Shown: positions 1-6,017, numbered from the stretch's first letter. The stretch: DNA of 8,473 bases from an uncultured Oscillospiraceae bacterium (GCA_944387745.1 CALXGD010000103.1:1-8473); one strand, 5' to 3'. Program-made: numbers and translations. The notes: generated by a model not told the origin, from the sequence alone.

Positions 1-1236
1 CCGGAGCTCTGGCAGATCGTCCAGCTCCTCCCGGAGAGATTGGAGCAGGGCAGAGGAACAGCCCCCCAACAGCTCCCGGAGGCGGGGCAGCTTCCCCAGA
101 CCGGCGGCCAGGGCCACCAGATCCCGGCCACCGGCGGAGCCGTACACCACCCGGCCGATGAGCCGCTCCAGGTCAGTGATCTCTTTCAGGGTGAGGACCA
201 GCTCTTCCCGGGTGATAATATCTTCAAAGAGGTCGCTCACCGCCTGCTGCCGCCGGGCAATCTGAACCGGGGAGAGAAGGGGACGCTCCATCCACCCCCG
301 TATAAGCCGCCCGCCCATGGCGGTTTTCGTCCGGTCCAGCACCCACAGCAGGGAGCCCTTCTTCTCCTTGGAGCGCATGGTGCCGGTGAGCTCCAGGGTC
401 TGCCGCGCCGTCAGATCCAGTTCCATAAACTGCCCCGCAGTGTAATAGGAAAACACAGCAATATGGCTCAGGTCGGTTTTCTGGGTCTCATACAGATAGG
501 TGAGCAGGCCTCCCGCCGCCTGGACCGCCGCCTGATCCCCCTGGGGCAGAGAATCCAGCCCCTCACGGAACTGTTTTTTTACCAGGGGAAGCGCCGCATC
601 GTACCGGAAACGGCCCTCCCCGCCGTTTTCGCACATACAGTCCAGCTTATCCTTCAAGAAATCTGTCAGCCCCTCCAGGTGATAGGCCCCGTCGGACAGT
701 ACCGCCTCAGCGGGGTGGAAGCGGCTCAGCTCATTTTCCAGGTGGTTCACCGCCTCCTCCCCGGCGGGGAAGGAGGTGGCGAACACCTCACCGGTGGAAA
801 GGTCGCACAGACACAGGCCAAAAGCAGCGGAGTCGGCATAGATGGAACAGATAAAGTTATTTTTCCCCTCCTCCAACATGGATGAGGACATGACGGTGCC
901 AGGGGTCACCACCCGAATGATATCCCGGTCCACCAGTCCCTTGGCAGTGGCCGGATCCTCAGTCTGCTCGCAGATGGCCACCTTATATCCCTTGGCGATG
1001 AGCCGGGCAATATAGCTCTCGCAGGAGTGGTAGGGCACCCCGCACATGGGAGTGCGCTCCTCTTTGGGCTTATTTCGGTCCCGAGTGGTGAGGGTAAGAT
1101 CCAGCTCCTTAGAGGCCAGCTTAGCGTCGTCAAAGAACATCTCATAAAAATCGCCCAGCCGGAAGAACAAAATGGAGTCGGGATTGCGGTCCTTCATCTC
1201 CAGATATTGCTTCATCATAGGGGTCATCTCTGCCAT
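1..1236 (-). CDS. mutS: DNA mismatch repair protein MutS, N-terminal 412 residues (partial)
   Basis: MutS recognises base mismatches and small loops and recruits the downstream repair machinery using its ATPase. The reverse-strand reading frame is open from an ATG at 1236 to the window edge. It begins MAEMTPMMKQYLEMKDRNPD, followed by the mismatch-binding stretch FRLGDFYEMFF; F30-Y31-E32 matches the Phe-x-Glu wedge motif of MutS domain I. TPMCGVPYHS and YKVAICEQTEDP (domain I) and RVVTPGTV (start of the connector) are also typical of the family. The later part (for example LDLTARQTLELTGTMRSKEKKGSLLWVLDRTKTAMGGR, split here from residues near 290-330) is the core/lever entry. The family is usually about 850-900 residues, so the clamp, Walker ATPase and C-terminal helix-turn-helix lie outside the window. 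A weak GGTGA ribosome site precedes the start. It lies 78 bp downstream of miaB on the same strand and is probably co-transcribed. Identification is secure. Confidence 0.97.
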   Translation of the reverse strand, partial: MAEMTPMMKQYLEMKDRNPDSILFFRLGDFYEMFFDDAKLASKELDLTLTTRDRNKPKEERTPMCGVPYHSCESYIARLIAKGYKVAICEQTEDPATAKGLVDRDIIRVVTPGTVMSSSMLEEGKNNFICSIYADSAAFGLCLCDLSTGEVFATSFPAGEEAVNHLENELSRFHPAEAVLSDGAYHLEGLTDFLKDKLDCMCENGGEGRFRYDAALPLVKKQFREGLDSLPQGDQAAVQAAGGLLTYLYETQKTDLSHIAVFSYYTAGQFMELDLTARQTLELTGTMRSKEKKGSLLWVLDRTKTAMGGRLIRGWMERPLLSPVQIARRQQAVSDLFEDIITREELVLTLKEITDLERLIGRVVYGSAGGRDLVALAAGLGKLPRLRELLGGCSSALLQSLREELDDLPELR

Positions 1237-1279
1237 GGAGTCACCGTCTTTCTGTTTTGTATTATTTCCGCTTTCGTCA

Positions 1280-1307
1280 TTCCACGGCCCCCGCAGGGGC
1301 CGTGGAA
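1280..1307 (-). repeat. Perfect 12-bp stem hairpin between miaB and mutS
   Basis: Arms 1280-1291 (TTCCACGGCCCC) and 1296-1307 are perfect inverted repeats around a 4-nt loop. The hairpin fills much of the 78-bp gap between the miaB stop and the mutS start. No T-run follows on either strand, so it is not a typical intrinsic terminator. It could attenuate transcription, stabilise RNA or mark a processing site. Its CACGGCC/GGCCGTG core resembles the hairpin at 6328-6344, so it may be a decayed member of the dispersed repeats seen later in the window. Confidence 0.6.
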
Positions 1308-1314
1308 CCCGTCT

Positions 1315-2730
1315 CTATTCCGCCAGCTCCCCGAACAGGGACCACTTGTTGGCGTCCGTGATGGTCACGTTTCGGAACTGCCCCAGGGCAGAGCTGTCCC
1401 CGGTGAGGCGCACCAGCCGGTTGCCGGGGGTGCGGGCGGTCAGGTCGTACCGGGCGTCGTCGGAGACCCCGTCGATGAGGCAGCGCACCGTCTTTCCAAT
1501 GTAGGCGGCGTGCTTTTCCTCGGAAATGGCGTCCTGGAGGGCCACCAGGCGGTTGAAGTTTTGGAGCTTCTCCTCCCGGGACATGGGGTCGTCCATCTTG
1601 GCGGCGGGTGTGCCCACCCGGGGGGAGTAGATGAAGGTGAACAGGGCGTCGAACCGCACCTCCTTCAACACCTTCAGGGTGTCCTCAAACTCCGCCGTCG
1701 TCTCCCCCGGAAAGCCCACAATCACGTCGGAGGTGAGGACGATGTCGGGGATCAAGGCCCGCAGGGCGCGGATTTTGTCCAGATATTCCTCAATGGTGTG
1801 CTTCCGGTTCATCACCTTCAAAATCCGGTTGTTCCCCGCCTGGAAGGGCAGGTGGAGCACCGGCGCGACTTTTTCGCACCCGGCCATGGTCTCGAAGAGT
1901 TTTTGGGTGGCGTCCTTGGGGTGGGAAGTCATAAAGCGGATGAGGAAGTCGCCGGGGATGGCGTTCACCCGCTCCAGCAGGGCGGCAAAGTCCAGGGGCT
2001 CGTCCAGATCCTTGCCGTAGGAGTTCACGTTCTGCCCCAGGAGGGTGATGTCCTTGTAACCGTCCCGGACCAGCCCCTCCACCTCGCGTAAAATGTCCTC
2101 CGGCTTCCGGGAGCGCTCCCGGCCCCGGACGTAGGGGACGATGCAGTAGGAGCAGAAGTTGTTGCACCCGTACATAATGGACACCCAGGCTTTCACCCTG
2201 TCCTGCCGCACCACGGGGATGCCCTCGGCGATGGAGCCGGCCTCGTCGGGGATCTGGAAGATGCGGCCCCGGCCGGTGAGAAGGGTGTGGAGAAATTCCG
2301 GGAACTTCCACAGCACGTGGGGACCAAACACCAGGTCCACATGCCGGAAGGACTGTCTGATTTTTTCCGCCACATGGGGCTCCTGGGCCATGCAGCCGCA
2401 CACGCAGATGATCTGGTCCGGGTGGCGGCGCTTCCCGTGGACCAGGGCGCCCAGGTTGCCCAGCACCCGCTGCTCGGCGTGCTCCCGGATGGCACAGGTG
2501 TTCAGGACGATGACCTGGGCCTGCTCCGTGTCCTGGGTAAAGCCGTAGCCCATCGCGCGCAGGTAGCCCCGGATGCGCTCTGAGTCCGCCTCGTTCTGTT
2601 GACAGCCATAGGTGTCCACAAAGGCCAGGGGCGGCTCCGGCCGGGCGGCGTAGATCTGGGCGATTTTTTGGCAAAAATCTAACTGGCGGTCAATTTCCGC
2701 CGGGGAGATGGTGGTAGTCGTTCGTTCCAT
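1315..2730 (-). CDS. miaB: tRNA-2-methylthio-N6-dimethylallyladenosine (ms2i6A37) synthase MiaB
   Basis: MiaB is a radical-SAM methylthiotransferase that converts i6A to ms2i6A at position 37 of tRNAs reading UNN codons. The protein has 471 residues, a normal family length. Counting from the chosen start, the N-terminal UPF0004 domain supplies the second cluster through C43 (DTYGCQQNEAD), C79 (LNTCAIREHAEQR) and C113 (CVCGCMAQEP). The radical-SAM CxxxCxxC is C189/C193/C196 in SIMYGCNNFCSYCIVP, followed by VRGRERSR, typical of MiaB. The end (about 405-471) is a TRAM-type RNA-binding region. An in-frame TTG lies 12 nt upstream at 2742, but GGAGG sits 5 nt before the ATG at 2730, so the ATG is preferred. 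It leads the operon with mutS downstream, as in other Firmicutes. MtaB-type paralogues are the alternative, but the motifs fit MiaB better. Confidence 0.96.
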   Translation of the reverse strand: MERTTTTISPAEIDRQLDFCQKIAQIYAARPEPPLAFVDTYGCQQNEADSERIRGYLRAMGYGFTQDTEQAQVIVLNTCAIREHAEQRVLGNLGALVHGKRRHPDQIICVCGCMAQEPHVAEKIRQSFRHVDLVFGPHVLWKFPEFLHTLLTGRGRIFQIPDEAGSIAEGIPVVRQDRVKAWVSIMYGCNNFCSYCIVPYVRGRERSRKPEDILREVEGLVRDGYKDITLLGQNVNSYGKDLDEPLDFAALLERVNAIPGDFLIRFMTSHPKDATQKLFETMAGCEKVAPVLHLPFQAGNNRILKVMNRKHTIEEYLDKIRALRALIPDIVLTSDVIVGFPGETTAEFEDTLKVLKEVRFDALFTFIYSPRVGTPAAKMDDPMSREEKLQNFNRLVALQDAISEEKHAAYIGKTVRCLIDGVSDDARYDLTARTPGNRLVRLTGDSSALGQFRNVTITDANKWSLFGELAE

Positions 2731-2739
2731 GTGGGCCTC
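2731..2739 (-). promoter_or_regulatory. Ribosome binding site that decides the miaB start
   Basis: On the minus strand the order is GGAGG, CCCAC, ATG. This gives a canonical Shine-Dalgarno at 5-nt spacing to the ATG at 2730. The upstream in-frame TTG at 2742 would overlap the same GGAGG and has no comparable site of its own. Confidence 0.7.
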
Positions 2740-2758
2740 CAAGGGTGGAATTTGATTA

Positions 2759-2776
2759 CCCGGCGGGACAGCCGGG
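2759..2776 (-). repeat. Small hairpin in the miaB leader
   Basis: CCCGGC at 2759-2764 pairs perfectly with GCCGGG at 2771-2776 around a 6-nt loop. It would lie in the 5' leader of the miaB transcript if the promoter at 2799-2827 is used, and ends 28 nt before the start codon. No known regulatory family is recognised and it may be incidental. Confidence 0.35.
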
Positions 2777-2798
2777 AAAACTTTGTGGGATATTTAAT

Positions 2799-2827
2799 AT
2801 TGTAGCATCTTTTCCCCTTGGCTACAA
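2799..2827 (-). promoter_or_regulatory. Candidate sigma-A promoter for miaB-mutS
   Basis: On the minus strand TTGTAG (2827-2822) is followed after exactly 17 nt by TACAAT (2804-2799), five of six matches to the -10 consensus. The -35 matches only the conserved TTG. Transcription would begin near 2792, leaving a leader of about 60 nt before the miaB ATG. Spacing and orientation are right; the weak -35 limits certainty. Confidence 0.45.
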
Positions 2828-3031
2828 GAGACACAGCTGGCCGAGAAGCGGGTTTTTGGAAATGCCAATACGGTTCCGCCGCTCCGCGTTCCGCGTGACA
2901 AAAGAACCATCCCTGCGTTCCAGAACTAGTCCGGGAGTCCGTCCCCGCCGTCTGACGCTAAAAATTTGAAAACTTTTTGTAAATGTTTTCCCATTTCCCT
3001 TCGGGAAGGTGGGACAGCGAGCGGGGCTGCA
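2828..3031. other. Gene-free central part of the divergent intergenic region
   Basis: This stretch separates the two divergent promoters. No open frame here has a ribosome site or recognisable product. At 2896-2913 TGACAAAAGAACCATCCC resembles a fragment of a GACA-AAAGAACCGTCCC sequence dispersed in many clostridial genomes (from memory). At 2990-3013 an imperfect hairpin with a CCCTTCGGG apex follows an A/T-rich segment, but no terminator T-run accompanies it. Confidence 0.4.
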
Positions 3032-3060
3032 TTGCCTTTTCTTTGGTAAAGTGATAAAAT
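3032..3060 (+). promoter_or_regulatory. Candidate promoter for the racemase-fold / ATP-grasp pair
   Basis: TTGCCT (3032-3037) and TAAAAT (3055-3060) are separated by 17 nt, which suits sigma-A. Transcription would start around 3067 and give a leader of about 65 nt before the ATG at 3132. No operator palindrome or riboswitch is recognised in that leader. Confidence 0.45.
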
Positions 3061-3131
3061 AAAGTGTTCACAGATGGAGTTCTGCCTCCGTCCAAGCGCT
3101 CACTTGAAACAGACAGAAGGGAGCCATCACT

Positions 3132-4199
3132 ATGCGAAAGCTGGTCATTGAGAAGGAGGCCATCCGCTCCAACATGGCGGTCATTCGGAAGCGGGCGGCG
3201 GGTGCGGCCCTGTACGGCGTCCTCACAGGGGACGGCGGTGGAGCCGGTTTAGTCTCTATGGCCGCCATGCTTCGAAATGAGGGGGTAAGCCGCATCGCGG
3301 TGGGCAGTGTGGAGGAAGCCCAGGCGCTGCGGGAGGCTGGCTTTATCCATGAGGAGATCCTGATGCTTCGGGCCACCGTGGACCGGGAGGAGCTGGAGCG
3401 GCTGGTAGACTTAAGCGTGGTGTGCACCATCTCGTCCGTGGACACCGGACTGGCTCTGAACGCAGTGGCGGAGAACCGGGCCACCATTGCAGAGGCCCAC
3501 ATCCAGGTGGACACGGGCATGGGCTTCGGCGGATTTCTGGTAGGGGAGCCGGAGAAAATCCTGCTGGCCTACCGCTCGCTGCCCAACGTGGCCCTGTCGG
3601 GCATCTATACTCAGCTCCATGTGCGCTCCGGCAAAGAGCAGGAGATCGCGGATCAGCTCCAGCAGTTCCATCAGGTGCTGGACGCCATCCATGCCGCCGG
3701 GTTTGAGACCGGGCTGGTCCACGCCGCCGGGTCCTATGCCCTGATGCACTTCGACCCCGCCCTGCTGGATGCGGTGCGGGCCGGGTCTGTGCTGCTGGGC
3801 CGCTGCCGCCGCACCCCCGGGGACGGCCTGACCACCGTGGGCTATGGAGAGGCACCTTTGGCAGAGGTGCGCTGGCTCCCCAAGGGCCATACCGTGGGTT
3901 CGGAGAAGCTGGTCAAGCTGCGGAAGCCCACGCGGGTGGCGGTGCTGCCTGTGGGCTATCAAAACGGCTTCGGTGTGGAGCGGCCCCGCTCCAGCGGCTT
4001 TTTTGCTCTGTGGCGCTTCTGGCGGCAGAACCGGCGGCGCACTGTATTCATCGGAAATCAGCGAGTGAGGGTCATTGGCTCCATCGGCGCCACCGAGACC
4101 ATTTTAAACGTCACGGACATCAGATGCTCCGCCGGGGATATGGCTGAATTTGACTTAGATCCCCTGTATGCCAAGGGGTTTCATATCGAATACCGTTGA
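3132..4199 (+). CDS. Alanine-racemase-fold protein lacking the catalytic residues (probable pseudoenzyme or neofunctionalised protein)
   Basis: The 355-residue protein aligns along its length with PLP-dependent alanine racemases: an N-terminal TIM-barrel part (about 1-230) and a C-terminal beta domain (about 230-355). Family landmarks are HIQVDTGMG (123-131), GIYTQLHVRSG (157-167), HAAGSYAL (197-204), AVRAGSVLLG (214-223), LPKG (249-252) and VLPVGYQNGF (271-280). Active-site positions differ. The PLP lysine of the usual VVKADAYGHG motif is T32 in VLTGDGGGAG, and the PLP-contacting Tyr there is Gly. The base Tyr of VSYG falls at S257. The carbamylated Lys before xDTGMG is Q125, and the Arg after it is F132. 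R216, near the PLP ring in true enzymes, is kept. Translation starts at ATG 3132 after AAGGGAG with 8-nt spacing. It is 82 bp upstream of, and probably co-transcribed with, the ATP-grasp gene. Databases would likely label it alanine racemase; racemase activity by the normal mechanism is unlikely. Its actual role is unknown. Confidence 0.85.
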   Translation: MRKLVIEKEAIRSNMAVIRKRAAGAALYGVLTGDGGGAGLVSMAAMLRNEGVSRIAVGSVEEAQALREAGFIHEEILMLRATVDREELERLVDLSVVCTISSVDTGLALNAVAENRATIAEAHIQVDTGMGFGGFLVGEPEKILLAYRSLPNVALSGIYTQLHVRSGKEQEIADQLQQFHQVLDAIHAAGFETGLVHAAGSYALMHFDPALLDAVRAGSVLLGRCRRTPGDGLTTVGYGEAPLAEVRWLPKGHTVGSEKLVKLRKPTRVAVLPVGYQNGFGVERPRSSGFFALWRFWRQNRRRTVFIGNQRVRVIGSIGATETILNVTDIRCSAGDMAEFDLDPLYAKGFHIEYR

Positions 4200-4207
4200 C
4201 CTGAATG

Positions 4208-4236
4208 TGTAGGGACGCACGTTGTGCACCTCTACA
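4208..4236 (+). repeat. Imperfect inverted repeat between the racemase-fold and ATP-grasp genes
   Basis: TGTAGGGACGCAC (4208-4220) and GTGCACCTCTACA (4224-4236) pair as a 13-bp stem with one G-T pair and two mismatches around a 3-nt loop. The TGTAGGGACG start matches the GTAGGGGCGG edge of the repeats at 5561-5627, so this looks like a divergent member of the same dispersed family. No T-run follows, so strong termination between the two genes is not expected. Confidence 0.55.
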
Positions 4237-4281
4237 GACAGACAGCTTCTGCTTGAAACCAAACAAAGGTTGTGAAACCAC

Positions 4282-5493
4282 ATGAATGATTTGCCCTTCC
4301 AGCCGCTGCTCTTCGGCGGCGATATTAACGTATACAGCGTAGCCCGGGCCTTCCATGAGGCCTATGGGGTGGTGAGCATCGCCTATGGCAAATATCCCTC
4401 CTTCCCCTGCCATGGCAGCGCCATTTTAGATTACCGGGTGTGCCCGGACAATGAGAATGCCGAGGTCTTTCGCCGCAATGTAAAAGAGGTCGCCGGAGAA
4501 TTTCCAGATCAAACAGTTCTCCTTCTGGGCTGCGGGGACAGCTATGTCCAGCTGGCCGCCCACTGCAAGGACCAGCTGCCCGCCAACGTGATCGCCCCCT
4601 ACATTGATGGGACGCTGTTGGACACTTTGATTAACAAAGAGAAATTCTATCAGCTCTGCGACCAGTACGGCATTGACCACCCGGCCACCTTCATCTACGA
4701 CAAGTCCATGGGCCACGACTTCACCCTGCCCTGGGGACCGCCGTATATCGCCAAACCCGCCGACAGCGTGGCCTATTGGGCCACTGGGGTCCATGAGCTG
4801 GCCAAAGTCTATGTCTGCCAGAGCTGGGACGAGCTGCTTGCCGCGCTGGACCAGGTATACGCCGCCGGCTATCCGGACCACATGGTCTTACAGGAGTTCA
4901 TCCCTGGGGACGACACCTACATGCGGGTCTTGACCAACTACTCCGACCGGAACGGGCAGGTGAAGCTCATGTGCCTGGGCCATGTGCTCCTGGAAGAGCA
5001 CTCCCCCCACGGTATCGGCAACCACGCCGTCATCCTCACGGAGCACGACGTGGCCCTGTCCATGAAAATCAAGGGTATGCTGGAGGACCTGCACTTCACC
5101 GGCTTCTCCAACTTCGACATCAAATTTGACCAGCGGGACGGGAAGTATAAAGCGTTTGAAATCAACTGCCGCCAGGGGCGGAGCAACTACTATGTCACCG
5201 GTGCGGGGTACAACATTGCCAAGCTGCTGGTGGAGGACCGGGTGGAGCAGAAGGAGCTGCCCTTCGTCATCACCCAAAATAGGTCCCTGTGGCGGATGGT
5301 GCCCAAGAAGGTGGCCTTCGACTTCACCCCCAAGCGCTATCACCCGGAGATGAGGTCCCTCATCCGGGCGGGGGCCGACCACCACTCCTTGGAGTATTCC
5401 GGGGACACCTCCCTGAAGCGCACCCTGCGGGTGTGGAAAAATCACCTGGGAAATATGAAGCGGTTTGAGCAGTACAACAAAAAGCCGGAGTAG
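4282..5493 (+). CDS. ATP-grasp carboxylate-amine ligase, D-aspartate-ligase-like
   Basis: This cytosolic 403-residue protein belongs to the ATP-grasp ligases, which activate a carboxylate as acyl phosphate and join it to an amine. Length and order resemble the D-aspartate ligase of Enterococcus faecium (Asl, about 420 residues), which adds D-Asp to the lysine side chain of the peptidoglycan precursor. The N-terminal pre-ATP domain begins LLFGGDINVYSVARAFHE (9-26) and includes LLGCGDSY (81-88). ATP-binding lysines are likely K121 (NKEKFYQLC) and K158 (YIAKPADS). LQEFIPGDDTYMRV (203-216) is the hinge segment. D279 and the pair E293/N295 in FEINCRQGRSNYY are the expected Mg-ATP ligands, so the enzyme looks intact. 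The ATG at 4282 has only a distant AAAGG upstream (12-nt spacing), a weak ribosome site. Probably co-transcribed with the racemase-fold gene. The substrate is not evident from sequence; D-Asp and cell-wall cross-bridging are inferences. Confidence 0.85.
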   Translation: MNDLPFQPLLFGGDINVYSVARAFHEAYGVVSIAYGKYPSFPCHGSAILDYRVCPDNENAEVFRRNVKEVAGEFPDQTVLLLGCGDSYVQLAAHCKDQLPANVIAPYIDGTLLDTLINKEKFYQLCDQYGIDHPATFIYDKSMGHDFTLPWGPPYIAKPADSVAYWATGVHELAKVYVCQSWDELLAALDQVYAAGYPDHMVLQEFIPGDDTYMRVLTNYSDRNGQVKLMCLGHVLLEEHSPHGIGNHAVILTEHDVALSMKIKGMLEDLHFTGFSNFDIKFDQRDGKYKAFEINCRQGRSNYYVTGAGYNIAKLLVEDRVEQKELPFVITQNRSLWRMVPKKVAFDFTPKRYHPEMRSLIRAGADHHSLEYSGDTSLKRTLRVWKNHLGNMKRFEQYNKKPE

Positions 5494-5515
5494 GGGCCAA
5501 TTCTAGGCCAGCCCC

Positions 5516-5552
5516 CAAGCCTTCCCCCTTGAAGAGGGAAGCCTTGTGGGTG
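5516..5552 (+). repeat. Palindromic repeat, CCTTCCCC family, copy 1
   Basis: AAGCCTTCCC and GGGAAGCCTT flank a short loop; CTTCCC (5521-5526) pairs with GGGAAG (5536-5541), and flanking CCCAAG and CTTGTGGG can extend the stem with a bulge. It begins 23 nt after the ATP-grasp stop codon and may help end that transcript, although no T-run follows. Related copies lie at 5657-5680, 6254-6354, 6438-6489 and, inverted, 6515-6572. Confidence 0.6.
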
Positions 5553-5559
5553 TGTAGGA

Positions 5560-5628
5560 CGTAGGGGCGGCCTGCGGCCGCCCGTTCCCCAACCCCGATT
5601 TCTCGGGCGGCCACAGGCCGCCCCTACG
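5560..5628. repeat. Large inverted repeat with self-palindromic GGCGGCC arms
   Basis: The arms are 5560-5584 and 5604-5628, 25 bp each with one mismatch, around a 19-nt spacer. Each arm is itself palindromic (GGGCGGCC-TG-CGGCCGCC type), so the unit can fold as one long hairpin or two short ones. The left arm is an exact reverse complement of 6387-6410 over 24 nt. It resembles the GTAGGGGCGG dispersed repeats of gut Oscillospiraceae. It may act as a transcript terminator or RNA-stability element for the ATP-grasp gene, or be a non-autonomous mobile remnant. Confidence 0.75.
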
Positions 5629-5653
5629 AAAATAACGGACGTCCCGCCCCCCA
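5604..5653 (+). repeat. 50-bp direct repeat, left copy
   Basis: This segment matches 6387-6436 at 45 of 50 positions without gaps. It includes the right arm of the large inverted repeat and continues into AACGGACGT and CCCCA. The two copies are 783 bp apart and enclose the small-protein/XRE module. Confidence 0.75.
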
Positions 5654-5656
5654 ATC

Positions 5657-5680
5657 GCCTTCCCTCGCAGGAGGGCAGGC
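5657..5680 (-). repeat. Degenerate CCTTCCC-family palindrome after the small-protein gene
   Basis: GCCTTCCCT and AGGAGGGCAGGC form an imperfect hairpin just 3-4 bp beyond the stop codon of the minus-strand gene at 5684. Its position would suit a 3'-end structure for that transcript, but the stem is interrupted and no T-run follows closely. It is the most decayed copy of its family here. Confidence 0.4.
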
Positions 5681-5683
5681 AGC

Positions 5684-5941
5684 CTACCCCCGTCCCAGCT
5701 CCAGGCCGATGGATAGACCGGACAGGAAAATTGCCTCTTGCTCAAAAATAAAGCTGTCCAGCTGCCGGTCGATGAGCTGCCGCATCCGTGCGGCGGCCTC
5801 CGGTCCCAGGGCCTCCAACTGCTTCTGAGCCTGCTTCACCGCAAGTTCGGCCATCTGCCATTCGCCCCGGTTTTGGTACAGAAATCCCATAACTAGCTGC
5901 TCCTGGGCGTATTGATAGAGAACTTTTTGCAATTCAGTCAT
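5684..5941 (-). CDS. Small helical protein of unknown function, possibly DUF6809-like
   Basis: The 85-residue protein begins MTELQKVLYQYAQEQLVMGF. It has no signal peptide or membrane segment and is predicted by eye to be almost wholly alpha-helical: helices near 2-22, 27-45, 48-64 and 66-83. The end, FEQEAIFLSGLSIGLELGRG, recalls the EALFxxGFxLGxxL end of DUF6809-type proteins found near clostridial mobile elements; this is a resemblance from memory. The start at 5941 is chosen because GGAGGAG lies 6 nt before it; an in-frame ATG 27 nt further upstream (5968) lacks such a site and would lie within the first operator. It is divergent from the XRE gene and driven by a near-consensus promoter containing the operator. 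No catalytic motif is visible. Function unknown; a partner or target of the regulator is plausible. Confidence 0.72.
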   Translation of the reverse strand: MTELQKVLYQYAQEQLVMGFLYQNRGEWQMAELAVKQAQKQLEALGPEAAARMRQLIDRQLDSFIFEQEAIFLSGLSIGLELGRG

Positions 5942-5961
5942 TGGGCACTCCTCCTCGCATT

Positions 5962-5979
5962 TCCGCACGAATGTGCGAT
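5962..5979. promoter_or_regulatory. Operator 1 of the XRE module
   Basis: CGCAC (5964-5968), a 4-nt centre GAAT and GTGCG (5973-5977) match operator 2 in arm sequence and spacing; 14 of 18 positions agree. It lies just downstream of the minus-strand transcription start and over the expected -35 position for xre. Its centre is 33 bp from that of operator 2, about three helical turns, so both sites face the same side of the DNA. Confidence 0.7.
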
Positions 5980-5987
5980 ACTGTGTT

Positions 5988-5993
5988 TATTAT
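5988..5993 (+). promoter_or_regulatory. Possible -10 element for the XRE gene
   Basis: TATTAT matches the -10 consensus at five of six positions and overlaps the minus-strand TATAAT. The position 17 nt upstream (GCACGA, inside operator 1) is a poor -35. Transcription would begin near 6000, within operator 2. The assignment is tentative. Confidence 0.3.
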
Positions 5994-6017
5994 ATCCGCA
6001 CATATGTGCGGAGTCAA
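5989..6017 (-). promoter_or_regulatory. Near-consensus promoter for the small-protein gene
   Basis: Read on the minus strand, TTGACT (6017-6012) and a perfect TATAAT (5994-5989) are separated by exactly 17 nt. Transcription would begin near 5982, about 40 nt before the ATG at 5941. It is the best promoter in the window. Its spacer is filled by operator 2, so a bound repressor would block RNA polymerase. Confidence 0.8.
5995..6012. promoter_or_regulatory. Operator 2 of the XRE module, perfect 18-bp palindrome
   Basis: TCCGCACATATGTGCGGA is identical to its own reverse complement. It occupies the whole spacer between the -10 and -35 of the minus-strand promoter and overlaps the -35 by one base. 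A dimeric XRE repressor encoded 17 bp downstream is the obvious candidate ligand. Confidence 0.8.

Noticed and set aside
40..885. Plus-strand open frame of 281 codons at the left edge
   Set aside because: It is opposite the well-matched mutS frame, is rich in Gln/Gly/Pro/Leu, and has no ribosome site or recognisable motif.
1027..2091. Long plus-strand open frame opposite mutS and miaB
   Set aside because: It is antisense to two secure genes. Its product is low-complexity Gly/Val/His-rich sequence without a domain, as expected for GC-rich antisense frames.
2731..2742. TTG start giving a four-residue longer MiaB
   Set aside because: The GGAGG at 5-nt spacing serves the ATG at 2730, and the TTG has no site of its own.
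2745..2969. Plus-strand open frame of 74 codons in the divergent intergenic region
   Set aside because: No ribosome site, no promoter correctly placed, and it overlaps the miaB promoter and leader; composition is arbitrary.
2990..3013. Intrinsic terminator in the divergent region
   Set aside because: The hairpin is imperfect with a bulge, no T-run follows on either strand, and no gene ends there.
5442..5745. Overlapping minus-strand open frames after the ATP-grasp gene
   Set aside because: They are translations of the palindromic repeats (peptides such as GRPRNRGWG) with no start signals.
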